NCBI GenBank assembly: GCA_963763135.1
Contig: CAVXNJ010000009.1
Coordinates: 810,370-874,369, forward strand
Direction of reading: 5' to 3'
Origin: JANMZO01 sp963763135
GTDB taxonomy: Bacteria; Actinomycetota; Acidimicrobiia; Acidimicrobiales; JANYDT01
DNA: 64,000 nt
Below, in pieces: positions 33,231-41,436 of the stretch. Every line of letters begins with the position of its first letter. Position 1 is the stretch's first letter. Position numbers and translations under genes: made by a program. The notes under the pieces are model-generated. The model was not told the origin of the DNA. It saw only the letters and a program-made list of their open reading frames with translations, and did no database searches.

Positions 33231-35678
33231 CTAAGCGCGCAGATTGATTCCGGACGGGTCGTAGAGTGCGGCGTCGTGGCGGGTCGCCGGAATCGGCTCG
33301 CCGTAGACCTCGATGACGAAATTGTCGCGGTCGACGAGTTCTATCGGGAGGTAGCCGTATGCGATCGGCTTCCCGACCGTGTGCCCGAAGTTCACGCTCG
33401 TCGTGAAACCGACGACCGTTCCGTCAGCGATGATCGCTTCACCGCTTACCGGGTACGCCATCGACTCCAGGGTGAAGGTACAGAGCTTTCGGGTCACCCC
33501 ACGCTGCTTCTGGGCGACGAGAGCCTCGCGCCCGCAGAAATCGCCTTTGTTCAGATCGATCCTCCAGTCGAGCCCGGCCTCCCACGGGGTGGTGTCAGGG
33601 GTGATATCGGTCGACCAGTAGAGGTAGCCCTTCTCCATCCGCATCGTGTCGATCGTCCGGTAACCGGCATCGATGATCCCATGGGGCTCTCCTGCGGCTC
33701 GCAGCGTCTCGTAGACGTGCGCGGCGTACTCGGTTGGAATGTGGAGCTCCCATCCCAGTTCCCCCACGTAGCCGACGCGCATTGCCAATACGGGTGCCGC
33801 TCCGATCGTGATGTCACGCGCTCGGGCATAGCGAAAGGCCGCGTTGCTTACGTCTTCTTCGCAGGCGGCCTGAAGTACTTCCCGGGATTTGGGTCCGACG
33901 AGGTTGATGACGGCTCTCGCACTCGTAAGGTCACGTACGATCACCGACCCGTCGGACGGCGCGTTGTTGCGGACCCATCCCATATCGTGGGCCCCGAAGG
34001 CCGAGCCGGTGACGACGTACCAGGAGTCGGGGGCGGTTCGCGTCATCGTGAGGTCGCACTCGATGCCGCCTCGTTCGTTGCAGAGCTGGGTGTACGTGAC
34101 CGTCCCGATGGACTTGTCCATGTCTGCAACCGAGAGCCACTGCACTGCGGCAAGCGCGCCCGGGCCGGTGATTTCGAATTTGGCGAAGCTGGTCTGGTCG
34201 ATCAACGCCACGCCTTCTCGGATGGCTTTATGGGCGGCGCCGACGTGGTCGAACCAGTTGGGCTTCGTGAACGACGGTGCGTCGACGGGTTCGACGCCGG
34301 CCGGCGCGAACCAGTTCGGTCGCTCCCATCCGCCGCGTGAGCCGAACACGGCCCCTCGTTTGGCCAGCTCGGTGTGCAGCGGGCTGCGTCGAACGCCACG
34401 GGCCGATTCCTTCTCCGAGCCCGGGGCCGAGAGTTTGTAGTGATGGCCGTAGAGTTCGACGGCACGGGGATACATGAAGTGACGGGTCGTGTGATGGAAC
34501 GAGAAGCGGCGGACGTCGAGCGGCCACAGGTCGAGCGACGGTCGCCCTTCGAGGATCCACTCAGCCATCATCTTCCCGGCGCCGCCTCCCGCAGCGATGC
34601 CGTAGAGAAAGCCCGTGGCTACGAAGAAGTTGTCGAGTTCGGGCGCTTTGCCCATCACGAAATCCGCATCGGCCGAGTAGGGGATCGGGCCGTTTATCAG
34701 CGTGCGGATTCCGGCCTTCTCCAGACACGGCGTGCGCTTGTTGGCCAGGAGTGCCAATTGCTCGAAGCGGTCGTAGCTCGGGTCAAGCAGTTGCCGCTGG
34801 AACGGCACCGGTACGCCGGTCTCGCCGAACGCCAGCGTGTCGGGCTCGTACCCGCCGACCAGTAGTCCGGGGCCATCAGGCTTGTAGTAGACGAGATGAT
34901 CGGGATCGCGCAGCGTCGGCATCATGCGGATGTCGGCCGGGGCCATCTCGGCGATCGGGCCACTCAGCATGTACTGATGCTCCACCGCGATTCCGGGTAC
35001 CCGGGCCCCGGCCATGCGACCGACTTCGATGCCCCACATACCGGCGGCGTTGACGACCATCTCGCATTCGATGCTTTCGTCACCCCGCTCGGCGTTGTGC
35101 GTTTGCACACCCGTGACGCGGCGGCCGTTGACCGTTATGGTCGTGACCTTCGTATTCTCAACAAACCTGACATTGCGTGACTTCGCGCCCTTGGCGATCG
35201 CCTGGGTCACGCTGGATGGATCGATGTAACCGTCGGTGGGAAGGAACGCCGCGGCGAGTACGTCTTCGGTCGACATGAGCGGGAACAGTTCCTGCGCCTT
35301 CTCGGGCGAGATGATGTCCATCGGGAGCCCGAAGCTCTTGGCCATCGTGGCGAGTCGCTTGAGCTCGAGCACCCGGTCGGGAGAGCAGGCCAGGCGCAGA
35401 CTGCCAACCTGGTACCAGTCGACCGCCTGGCCAGTCTCGGCTTCGAGCTTGGCGTACATCTCCACGGACTGTTCCAGCATGCGGGTGACATTGCGCGACG
35501 ACCGCAGCTGACCTACCAACCCTGCCGCGTGCCACGTTGCGCCGTCGGTGAGGCGGTGCTGCTCGATGAGCACGACGTCGTGTTCGCCCATGGCGCTCAG
35601 GTGGTAGGCGATGCTGCAGCCGAGGATCCCTCCTCCGATGATGACGATGCGGGCCCGGGTCGGAAGCGTGTCAGACAT
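33231..35678 (-). CDS. Dimethylglycine/sarcosine dehydrogenase-like flavoprotein 1 (DAO + GcvT)
   Basis: An 815-residue two-domain enzyme. The N-terminal half is a D-amino-acid-oxidase-type FAD domain (VIIGGGILGCSIAYHL near 12-27; TWHAAGLVG with H50, the likely covalent FAD ligand). The C-terminal half is a GcvT-like tetrahydrofolate domain (from about 480). The family demethylates dimethylglycine or sarcosine and passes the methyl carbon to folate. I choose the ATG at 35678; upstream starts are unsupported. A maleylpyruvate-isomerase-like gene lies just upstream on the same strand and the choline-kinase-like gene just downstream. A paralogue is at 37.7 kb. Confidence 0.9.
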   Translation of the reverse strand: MSDTLPTRARIVIIGGGILGCSIAYHLSAMGEHDVVLIEQHRLTDGATWHAAGLVGQLRSSRNVTRMLEQSVEMYAKLEAETGQAVDWYQVGSLRLACSPDRVLELKRLATMAKSFGLPMDIISPEKAQELFPLMSTEDVLAAAFLPTDGYIDPSSVTQAIAKGAKSRNVRFVENTKVTTITVNGRRVTGVQTHNAERGDESIECEMVVNAAGMWGIEVGRMAGARVPGIAVEHQYMLSGPIAEMAPADIRMMPTLRDPDHLVYYKPDGPGLLVGGYEPDTLAFGETGVPVPFQRQLLDPSYDRFEQLALLANKRTPCLEKAGIRTLINGPIPYSADADFVMGKAPELDNFFVATGFLYGIAAGGGAGKMMAEWILEGRPSLDLWPLDVRRFSFHHTTRHFMYPRAVELYGHHYKLSAPGSEKESARGVRRSPLHTELAKRGAVFGSRGGWERPNWFAPAGVEPVDAPSFTKPNWFDHVGAAHKAIREGVALIDQTSFAKFEITGPGALAAVQWLSVADMDKSIGTVTYTQLCNERGGIECDLTMTRTAPDSWYVVTGSAFGAHDMGWVRNNAPSDGSVIVRDLTSARAVINLVGPKSREVLQAACEEDVSNAAFRYARARDITIGAAPVLAMRVGYVGELGWELHIPTEYAAHVYETLRAAGEPHGIIDAGYRTIDTMRMEKGYLYWSTDITPDTTPWEAGLDWRIDLNKGDFCGREALVAQKQRGVTRKLCTFTLESMAYPVSGEAIIADGTVVGFTTSVNFGHTVGKPIAYGYLPIELVDRDNFVIEVYGEPIPATRHDAALYDPSGINLRA

Positions 35679-35781
35679 ACGGGTTTGATCGTAGGCCATT
35701 CGGTCTTCCACCCGATGGGCACCCCAGGGCTCATCCGGTTCATCCGGGTTCATCCCTGTGGCACACCGCAGTCGGGTCGCG

Positions 35782-36438
35782 TCAGCGCGGGATGCGCCCG
35801 GTCCAGGCCACCAGACGATCAATCAGCGGGGCCGTGTCCGGGACTGGAACCGCCGCAGCGAAGGGATACTCGAAGTTTTCTTCGCCCTCGGGCATGTTCG
35901 CCCGGACGGCTTCGAACGCCTGGATGCGACCTTCGGCCGGGAGACCTTCCTGCATTGCTTCCAATGACACCTGAAGCGCTTCGGAGCTCCAATTGGGGTG
36001 CTGGCCGGTGGCGACGGCCAGGTCCCAGGTGTGCACCGTCAGCTCGCTGGTGTACATCGCAGCAGCTGCGGCACCCGGCAAGACGGCCCAGGGGAGCACC
36101 ATCTGCTGGAGGAGGACGGCGTCGTCGGCCCACGCTGCTTGGAAGCGATGCGTTGCGACATCCCACTCGGTCAGCCAATCGGCGTCGTCGATGCCGTTCA
36201 TCTGGTCCCGGACCGAGAAGGGGTCTTTGCCTTCGCCGAGTGCCGCGACCCGGTGCACGACGCCGAGAGCGTGTCCGAGCATGGCGCGCACATCGAAAGC
36301 TTCGCACGGAGTCGGCAGCTGCATTTGGGTCGGTTCGATGGCGGCAATGGTCTGGCGAGCCGTGGATACCGCAGCCTGGAAAAGCGTACGGGGGTCGGTG
36401 GTTGGACGTGCGGGTTGAGTGTTGGTTGATGGAGTCAT
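35782..36438 (-). CDS. TIGR03086-type metal-binding protein (mycothiol-dependent isomerase-like, DinB fold)
   Basis: A 218-residue protein. TPCEAFDVRAMLGHALG near residue 43 holds the first metal His of the mycothiol maleylpyruvate isomerase/DinB-like fold, and SELTVHTWDLAVATG holds another conserved His-Asp pair. Members are common in actinobacteria and several depend on mycothiol, but most have no known substrate. I choose the ATG at 36438. It is divergent from a WYL regulator with a clear palindrome between them and upstream of the dimethylglycine-dehydrogenase-like gene, so the regulator probably controls this direction. Confidence 0.82.
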   Translation of the reverse strand: MTPSTNTQPARPTTDPRTLFQAAVSTARQTIAAIEPTQMQLPTPCEAFDVRAMLGHALGVVHRVAALGEGKDPFSVRDQMNGIDDADWLTEWDVATHRFQAAWADDAVLLQQMVLPWAVLPGAAAAAMYTSELTVHTWDLAVATGQHPNWSSEALQVSLEAMQEGLPAEGRIQAFEAVRANMPEGEENFEYPFAAAVPVPDTAPLIDRLVAWTGRIPR

Positions 36439-36457
36439 GACGTCATAGTCGTTTCCC

Positions 36458-36482
36458 AAACCGGCCACCTTCTGACCGGTTT
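36458..36482. promoter_or_regulatory. Palindromic operator between the MDMPI-like and WYL genes
   Basis: AAACCGGCCA and TGACCGGTTT form a 10-bp inverted repeat (9 of 10 paired) with a 5-base spacer. It fills most of the 62-base gap between the divergent starts, and its right end is 18 bases before the regulator ATG. Binding by the adjacent WYL regulator is the natural inference. Confidence 0.68.
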
Positions 36483-36500
36483 ACTTGCGAGAATGTGGGT

Positions 36501-37451
36501 ATGCGAGCCGATCGACTGGTAGCCGTGCTTCTCCTCCTCCAACGAAAGGGTCGCGTGACCGCGGCCGAGGTGGCCGAGGAACTGGAGATCTCGGAGCGCA
36601 CGGCGCGCCGTGACCTCGATGCCCTCGGGATGGCGGGACTGCCGATCTATTCCATGCAGGGACGCAACGGCGGATGGGCGCTGTCCGGTGGTGGGAAGAC
36701 CGATTTGAGTGGCTTGTCGGCGGCTGAGGTTCGGGCGTTGTTCATGGTGGCCGGACCGTCGGGTACCAGCCCGAACGTCAAGAACGCGCTACGGAAGCTG
36801 GTCCGGGCGCTGCCCGAGGCGTTCCGCGACCAGGCCGAAGCGGCGTCGACGGCCATCCACATCGACCCGACTTCATGGGACGGCGGTGCAGCTACGAACT
36901 CGTCGGCCACGCCGCAGCTGCTCGACGATGTCCAGCGCTACGTCATCACCGGAGAACAGGTTCGGTTGTCGTACGTGGCCCGTGACCGGAGCGCGACGAC
37001 GCGGGTCATCCATCCGCTCGGACTCGCAGCGAAGGGTTCGGTCTGGTATCTGCTCGCCAACACCGAAGCCGGGCTCCGCACCTTCCGAGTGGATCGTATG
37101 GCCTCGGTCGAAGGAACCTGCGATCGCGTGGTGCGCCCAGACGGTTTCGTGCTGGCCGACGCCTGGAGTCTGATCGCCGACGAGGTCAACGAACGCCGGC
37201 TGCCATTCCGGGGGCAGGCGCTGGTGAGTCCCCGGGCTCTCGGGATTATCCGTTCACAGCTGCGGAACCGGCTCCGGATCGGATCCGCCCAAGCCGACGG
37301 TCGAATCGAGGTTGAAATCCGCGGTTACTCGGTCGAGGCGGTCGGTGGCGACCTGGCTGGTTTTGGGAGCATGGTGGAAGTGCTCGGTCCACCCGAGTTG
37401 CGCGACCGCCTCGCCCAGGTCGCGCACGAACTCCTGGCCCTCTACGGCTGA
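36501..37451 (+). CDS. WYL-domain transcriptional regulator (YafY/PafC-like)
   Basis: A 316-residue regulator: an N-terminal DeoR/HTH_11 helix-turn-helix (VTAAEVAEELEISERTARRDLDAL) and a C-terminal WYL ligand-binding domain (QVRLSYVARDRS, HPLGLAAKGSVWYLLAN, RTFRVDRM). The tail carries a WCX-like extension. WYL proteins sense small molecules or nucleic acids. The ATG at 36501 is preferred to a GTG two codons earlier. The divergent gene is the TIGR03086 protein, with a shared palindrome. A hairpin array follows 15 bases after the stop. Confidence 0.9.
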   Translation: MRADRLVAVLLLLQRKGRVTAAEVAEELEISERTARRDLDALGMAGLPIYSMQGRNGGWALSGGGKTDLSGLSAAEVRALFMVAGPSGTSPNVKNALRKLVRALPEAFRDQAEAASTAIHIDPTSWDGGAATNSSATPQLLDDVQRYVITGEQVRLSYVARDRSATTRVIHPLGLAAKGSVWYLLANTEAGLRTFRVDRMASVEGTCDRVVRPDGFVLADAWSLIADEVNERRLPFRGQALVSPRALGIIRSQLRNRLRIGSAQADGRIEVEIRGYSVEAVGGDLAGFGSMVEVLGPPELRDRLAQVAHELLALYG

Positions 37452-37465
37452 ATCGCTTTCAGCGC

Positions 37466-37735
37466 GACGTTTGGATGTTTGTGTTCGCTGCGCGGGTAGA
37501 TGTATCCAAACGTTGGTGGGGGGTGGGTTGAGGTGTAGCGACGTTTGGATGTTTGTGTTCGCTGGGCGGGTAGATGTATCCAAACGTTGGTGGGGGGTGG
37601 GTTGAGGTGTAGCGACGTTTGGATGTTTGTGTTCGCTGGGCGGGTAGATGTATCCAAACGTTGGTGGGGGGTGGGTTGAGGTGTAGCGACGTTTGGATGT
37701 TTGTGTTCGCTGGGCGGGTAGATGTATCCAAACGT
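37466..37735 (+). repeat. Four-copy tandem array of hairpin elements, 74-bp period
   Basis: Hairpins start at 37467, 37541, 37615 and 37689, each 47 bases long: two 22-base arms, ends ACGTTTGGAT / ATCCAAACGT, and a 3-base loop (TGC in copy 1, TGG in the others). Spacers of 27 bases are identical and G-rich (GGTGGGGGGTGGG). On the + strand five of the arm differences per copy are G-U wobbles and two are true mismatches. It lies between the convergent WYL and dehydrogenase genes, like the copy at 8,671. Identical spacers rule out a CRISPR. Confidence 0.88.
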
Positions 37736-37746
37736 CAGTGCGTGGT

Positions 37747-40206
37747 TCAGGACTTGATGCGGGCACCGGTCGGGTCGTAGAGCGGCCGGAGGCTGACCTC
37801 GGCCTTGACCCGCTCGGTCGCGACTTCGAGCTCGTAGGTTCCCGAGGTCACGTAGTCGGCTGTCACTCCGGCCGGGTGGCGCACGTAGCCGTAGCCGATC
37901 GACCGGTTGACGGTGTACCCGAAGCCGCCACTCGTGAGCCAGCCGACCCGCTCACCGTTGCGGTAGATCGTCTCGCGGCCAAGCAGCACGATATCCGGGT
38001 CGACCGTGAACGCGGCGAGCATCTTCTTCACTCCGTTGGTCCGCTGGGCCTCGATGGCGTCTCGACCGCGAAAGGCGACGCCCGACTTCATCTTCACGGC
38101 CCATCCGAGCCCTGCTTCGATCGGGGTGTGGTCGGGTCCGATGTCGGACCCCCACGCCCGGTAGCCCTTTTCGAGGCGGCAGCTTTCGATGGACCGGTAC
38201 CCGGCGTTGACAATCCCGAACTCCGCGCCCGCGGCCATCAGGCGGTTGTACACCGCAGTCGCGTACTCCACCGGAAGGTGAAGCTCCCAGCCCAGCTCAC
38301 CGACATAGGTGACCCGGAGCGCTCGGACCGGGCATCCGGCGATACCGATCGTCGCGAACGTGCCATAGGGAATGGCCTCGTGCGACACGTCGGCCCGCGT
38401 GATCCTGCTCAACACATCGCGCGATCGCGGTCCGAACAGCGACAGCACCGAGTACGCCGAGGTCACATCGAAGAGTTGAGCATTCAAGTGGGCGGGAATG
38501 CTGCGGCTGATCCAGTCGAAGTCGTGGGTGGCGAAACCCGTGCCGGTCACGATGTAGAACTCGTCGTTGGCGACCCGGCAGACCGTGAGATCGCACTGGA
38601 TGCCACCCTTGTCGTCGAGCATCTGGGTATACGTAAGCGCGCCTACCGGCTTGTCGACGTTGTTGGCGCATATCCACTGCAGAGCGGTCATCGCGTCGGG
38701 GCCCTTCAGTGCGAACTTCGCAAACGACGTCTGGTCGATTACGGCCACCGATTCACGAAGCGCCCGGTGTTCGCGGCCGACGGCGGCGAACCAGTTCTGG
38801 CGGCCGTAGCTGTAGACGTCGTGCGGGGTCTCGCCGAGCGACGCGTCGGCGAACCAGTTCGGACGCTCCCAGCCGAGCTTCTCGCCAAAGCAGGCTCCGG
38901 CCGCTGCTAAGCGCGCATAGAGCGGAGAGGTGCGGCACGGACGGCCACTGTCGTGCTCTTCGTACGGCCACGCCATCGTGTAGTGCTTTCCGTAGGCCTC
39001 GAGCGTGCGGGTGCGGACCCAGTCGGTGTCGATATGTGGACGACCGAAGCGGCGGATGTCGACGTTCCACATGTCGTACGGGGCGACACCGTGGTGCACC
39101 CATTCAGCCAGCGCCATACCCGCCCCTCCGCCGGCTGCAATGCCAAATGCGTTGAAGCCCGCACCGACGAAGAAGTTCTTGAGCTCGGGTGCCTCGCCGA
39201 GGATGAACGTGCCGTCGGGGGTGAAGCTCTCCGGACCGTTTATCAGCTGGTTGACGCCGGCCGTGGCTAGCGCCGGAACCCGGGCCGTGGCGTATTCCAT
39301 CATCGGTGAGAAGTGGTCGAAGTCGGGTTCTAAGAGCTGGAATTGGAAGGGTCGGGGAATCCCGTCGAGCGCCCAGGGGATCGGATTGGGTTCGTAACCA
39401 CCCATAACAAGTGCGCCAACCTCCTCCTTGTAATACGTGAGTCGGTCGGGATCTCGCAGTGTCGGCAGGTCGCGTGTGACTCCTTCCATCTGCGAGGTGA
39501 TGATGTACTGGTGCTGAACGGGCACCAGGGGAACGTTCACGCCGACGCTGGCCGCGAGAGCCCTCGTCCACTGTCCGGCACAGGCGATGACGATGCTGCA
39601 CTCGATTCGCCCGACGTTCGTTACGACGGCTTTGATGACACCGTTTTCGACCTCGATGTGGTCAACCTCGGTGTCTTCGCAGATGGTGGCGCCGGCGTTG
39701 CGGGCCCCACGCGCCAGAGCCATCGTGATGTCAGATGGGCTGGCCTGGCCGTCGGTCGGGAGAAAGGCGGCACCGACGAGATCATCGACGTTCATCAGTG
39801 GCCACAGGTCCTGAGCTTCCTTGGGCGACAGCAGGTGCATCTCCAGACCGAAGGACTTCGCGGTCGTGGCCTGACGCTTGACCTCCTCCCACCGCTCGGC
39901 GTTGCAGGCGAGTCTGAGGCCCCCGTTCATCTTCCAACCCGTGGCGAGACCGGTTTCGTCCTCGAGCCGACGGTAGAGATCGACGGAGTAGCCGAGCAGT
40001 TGGGTGATGTTCGCCGACGATCGGAGCTGGCCGACGAGACCGGCCGCATGGAATGTCGACCCCGACGTGAGCTTGTGCTTTTCGAGCAGCACGGTGTCGC
40101 TCCACCCGAGCTTGGCCAGGTGGTACGCCGTCGAGCAGCCAACGATTCCGCCGCCGATGATGACGGCCTTGGCCTGGGTGGGCAGCGTTGGTGATTGGTC
40201 GTTCAT
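37747..40206 (-). CDS. Dimethylglycine/sarcosine dehydrogenase-like flavoprotein 2 (DAO + GcvT)
   Basis: An 819-residue paralogue of the protein at 33.2 kb with the same layout: FAD domain (VIIGGGIVGCSTAYHL; FHAAGLVGQLRSS with H53 as likely covalent FAD ligand) and a C-terminal GcvT folate domain with the conserved VTYVGELGWELH segment. It is divergent from the proVWX-type betaine importer, 187 bases away, so imported betaine products are a natural substrate. The dimethylglycine, sarcosine or N-methylproline choice is not readable from sequence. Its stop is 12 bases from the hairpin array. Confidence 0.9.
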   Translation of the reverse strand: MNDQSPTLPTQAKAVIIGGGIVGCSTAYHLAKLGWSDTVLLEKHKLTSGSTFHAAGLVGQLRSSANITQLLGYSVDLYRRLEDETGLATGWKMNGGLRLACNAERWEEVKRQATTAKSFGLEMHLLSPKEAQDLWPLMNVDDLVGAAFLPTDGQASPSDITMALARGARNAGATICEDTEVDHIEVENGVIKAVVTNVGRIECSIVIACAGQWTRALAASVGVNVPLVPVQHQYIITSQMEGVTRDLPTLRDPDRLTYYKEEVGALVMGGYEPNPIPWALDGIPRPFQFQLLEPDFDHFSPMMEYATARVPALATAGVNQLINGPESFTPDGTFILGEAPELKNFFVGAGFNAFGIAAGGGAGMALAEWVHHGVAPYDMWNVDIRRFGRPHIDTDWVRTRTLEAYGKHYTMAWPYEEHDSGRPCRTSPLYARLAAAGACFGEKLGWERPNWFADASLGETPHDVYSYGRQNWFAAVGREHRALRESVAVIDQTSFAKFALKGPDAMTALQWICANNVDKPVGALTYTQMLDDKGGIQCDLTVCRVANDEFYIVTGTGFATHDFDWISRSIPAHLNAQLFDVTSAYSVLSLFGPRSRDVLSRITRADVSHEAIPYGTFATIGIAGCPVRALRVTYVGELGWELHLPVEYATAVYNRLMAAGAEFGIVNAGYRSIESCRLEKGYRAWGSDIGPDHTPIEAGLGWAVKMKSGVAFRGRDAIEAQRTNGVKKMLAAFTVDPDIVLLGRETIYRNGERVGWLTSGGFGYTVNRSIGYGYVRHPAGVTADYVTSGTYELEVATERVKAEVSLRPLYDPTGARIKS

Positions 40207-40393
40207 GGTGGTACTCGTTTCAGGCCGGCGGCGTTCAGCCGGCGTCAGGTCGCGGAAAATCCCTCGCCTGTTCCTAGCATGAAGTCCTGGAAGCTTTTGG
40301 GCACCAAGGGCGACGGAAACCGTGCGGGAATCTGGCTAACGTCTGCACTGTGACCCGTGCCTCATCTCTGCGTGACTGTTCGAGCGGTGCCGC

Positions 40394-41431
40394 ATGACCG
40401 ACACGAAACCCGTGCTGCAATCCATGATTTCGACCCGCGGGCTCTGGAAGGTATACGGCCCACGGGCCGAGCGGATTGTCGGGTCGCCTGATGCTGCGTT
40501 GCCGAGGGCCGAGCTTGAGGCGAAGACCGGCAACGTCGTCGCCATGCAGGACATCACGCTCGACGTCGCCGAGGGCGAGGTCTTCGTGGTCATGGGACTT
40601 TCAGGAAGCGGAAAGTCAACGCTGGTCCGCTGCCTGACACGCCTGATAGAGCCAACGGCCGGACAGGTGATCATCAACGGCACCGACGTCACCGCGGCGA
40701 ACGAAAGCCATCTGCTCGATGTCCGACGCAACTCGGTGAGCATGGTGTTTCAGCACTTCGGGCTGCTTCCGCACCGCACGCTGGTCGACAACGTCGCGTT
40801 CGGGCTCGAGGTCCGCGGTCTCGACAAGACCCAGCGCCGAGCGAAGGCCGAAGAGAAGCTCGCACTCGTTGGTCTCGGAGGTCTCGGGGGCCGCAAACCC
40901 GACCAGCTGAGCGGAGGTATGCAACAGCGGGTCGGTCTCGCCCGGGCACTCGCGACGGAAGCCCCGGTTCTGCTCTTCGACGAACCGTTCTCGGCCCTCG
41001 ATCCGTTGATTCGGCGAGACATGCAAGACGAGGTGGTGCGACTCCAACGCGACGTGCGAAAGACGATGGTGTTCATCACCCACGATCTGTCGGAAGCGCT
41101 GCGCCTCGGTGATCGAATCGCGATCATGCGAGACGGTCGTTTCGTTCAGGTTGGAACGCCCGAACAGGTTGTTTCGGCTCCGGCCGACGACTACGTGCGG
41201 AACTTCGTGCGCGACGTTCCGAAGTCGCACGTGATCGGCGTGGAATCGGTGATGGCACCGCCCCACGTAGGAAACTACGGCGCCAGCGTGCCCGTCGGAA
41301 CGAAGGTGCGTGACGTCGTGCGACATCTCACCGACAGCGAACTACCCGTGCGGGTCGTCGACGATTCCGGTGCCACCGTTGGTTCGGTCGACCGGGTTGC
41401 GGTGCTGAACGTCATCTCCGGCGAGGACTGA
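40394..41431 (+). CDS. proV: Glycine betaine/proline-type ABC transporter ATP-binding protein
   Basis: A 345-residue ABC ATPase: Walker A GLSGSGKST near 68-76, signature LSGGMQQRVGLARAL, Walker B VLLFDEPFSALDP and VFITHDLSEALRLGD. An N-terminal stretch before the ABC domain and a short C-terminal region with a CBS-like end (VGSVDRVAVLNVIS) match ProV/OpuAA of quaternary-amine importers. It begins a three-gene operon (permease 5 bases on, binding protein after that). It is divergent from a dimethylglycine-dehydrogenase-like gene, which points to betaine uptake for catabolism as much as osmoprotection. Confidence 0.9.
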   Translation: MTDTKPVLQSMISTRGLWKVYGPRAERIVGSPDAALPRAELEAKTGNVVAMQDITLDVAEGEVFVVMGLSGSGKSTLVRCLTRLIEPTAGQVIINGTDVTAANESHLLDVRRNSVSMVFQHFGLLPHRTLVDNVAFGLEVRGLDKTQRRAKAEEKLALVGLGGLGGRKPDQLSGGMQQRVGLARALATEAPVLLFDEPFSALDPLIRRDMQDEVVRLQRDVRKTMVFITHDLSEALRLGDRIAIMRDGRFVQVGTPEQVVSAPADDYVRNFVRDVPKSHVIGVESVMAPPHVGNYGASVPVGTKVRDVVRHLTDSELPVRVVDDSGATVGSVDRVAVLNVISGED

Positions 41432-41436
41432 CGCCG

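Noticed and set aside
33153..34340. Long + strand open frame opposite dehydrogenase 1, and similar ones at 37693-38910 and 27489-28730
   Set aside because: All mirror well-conserved genes on the minus strand and have no motif, signal or ribosome site that would support coding.
37466..37735. CRISPR array
   Set aside because: The 74-bp units are identical including the spacers, each unit is itself a long hairpin, and no cas gene is in the window.
40207..40393. Glycine riboswitch in the gap between dehydrogenase 2 and proV
   Set aside because: A GGCACCAAGGGCGAC-like stretch near 40,300 is suggestive, but the paired helices and the second conserved core of the aptamer are not present.
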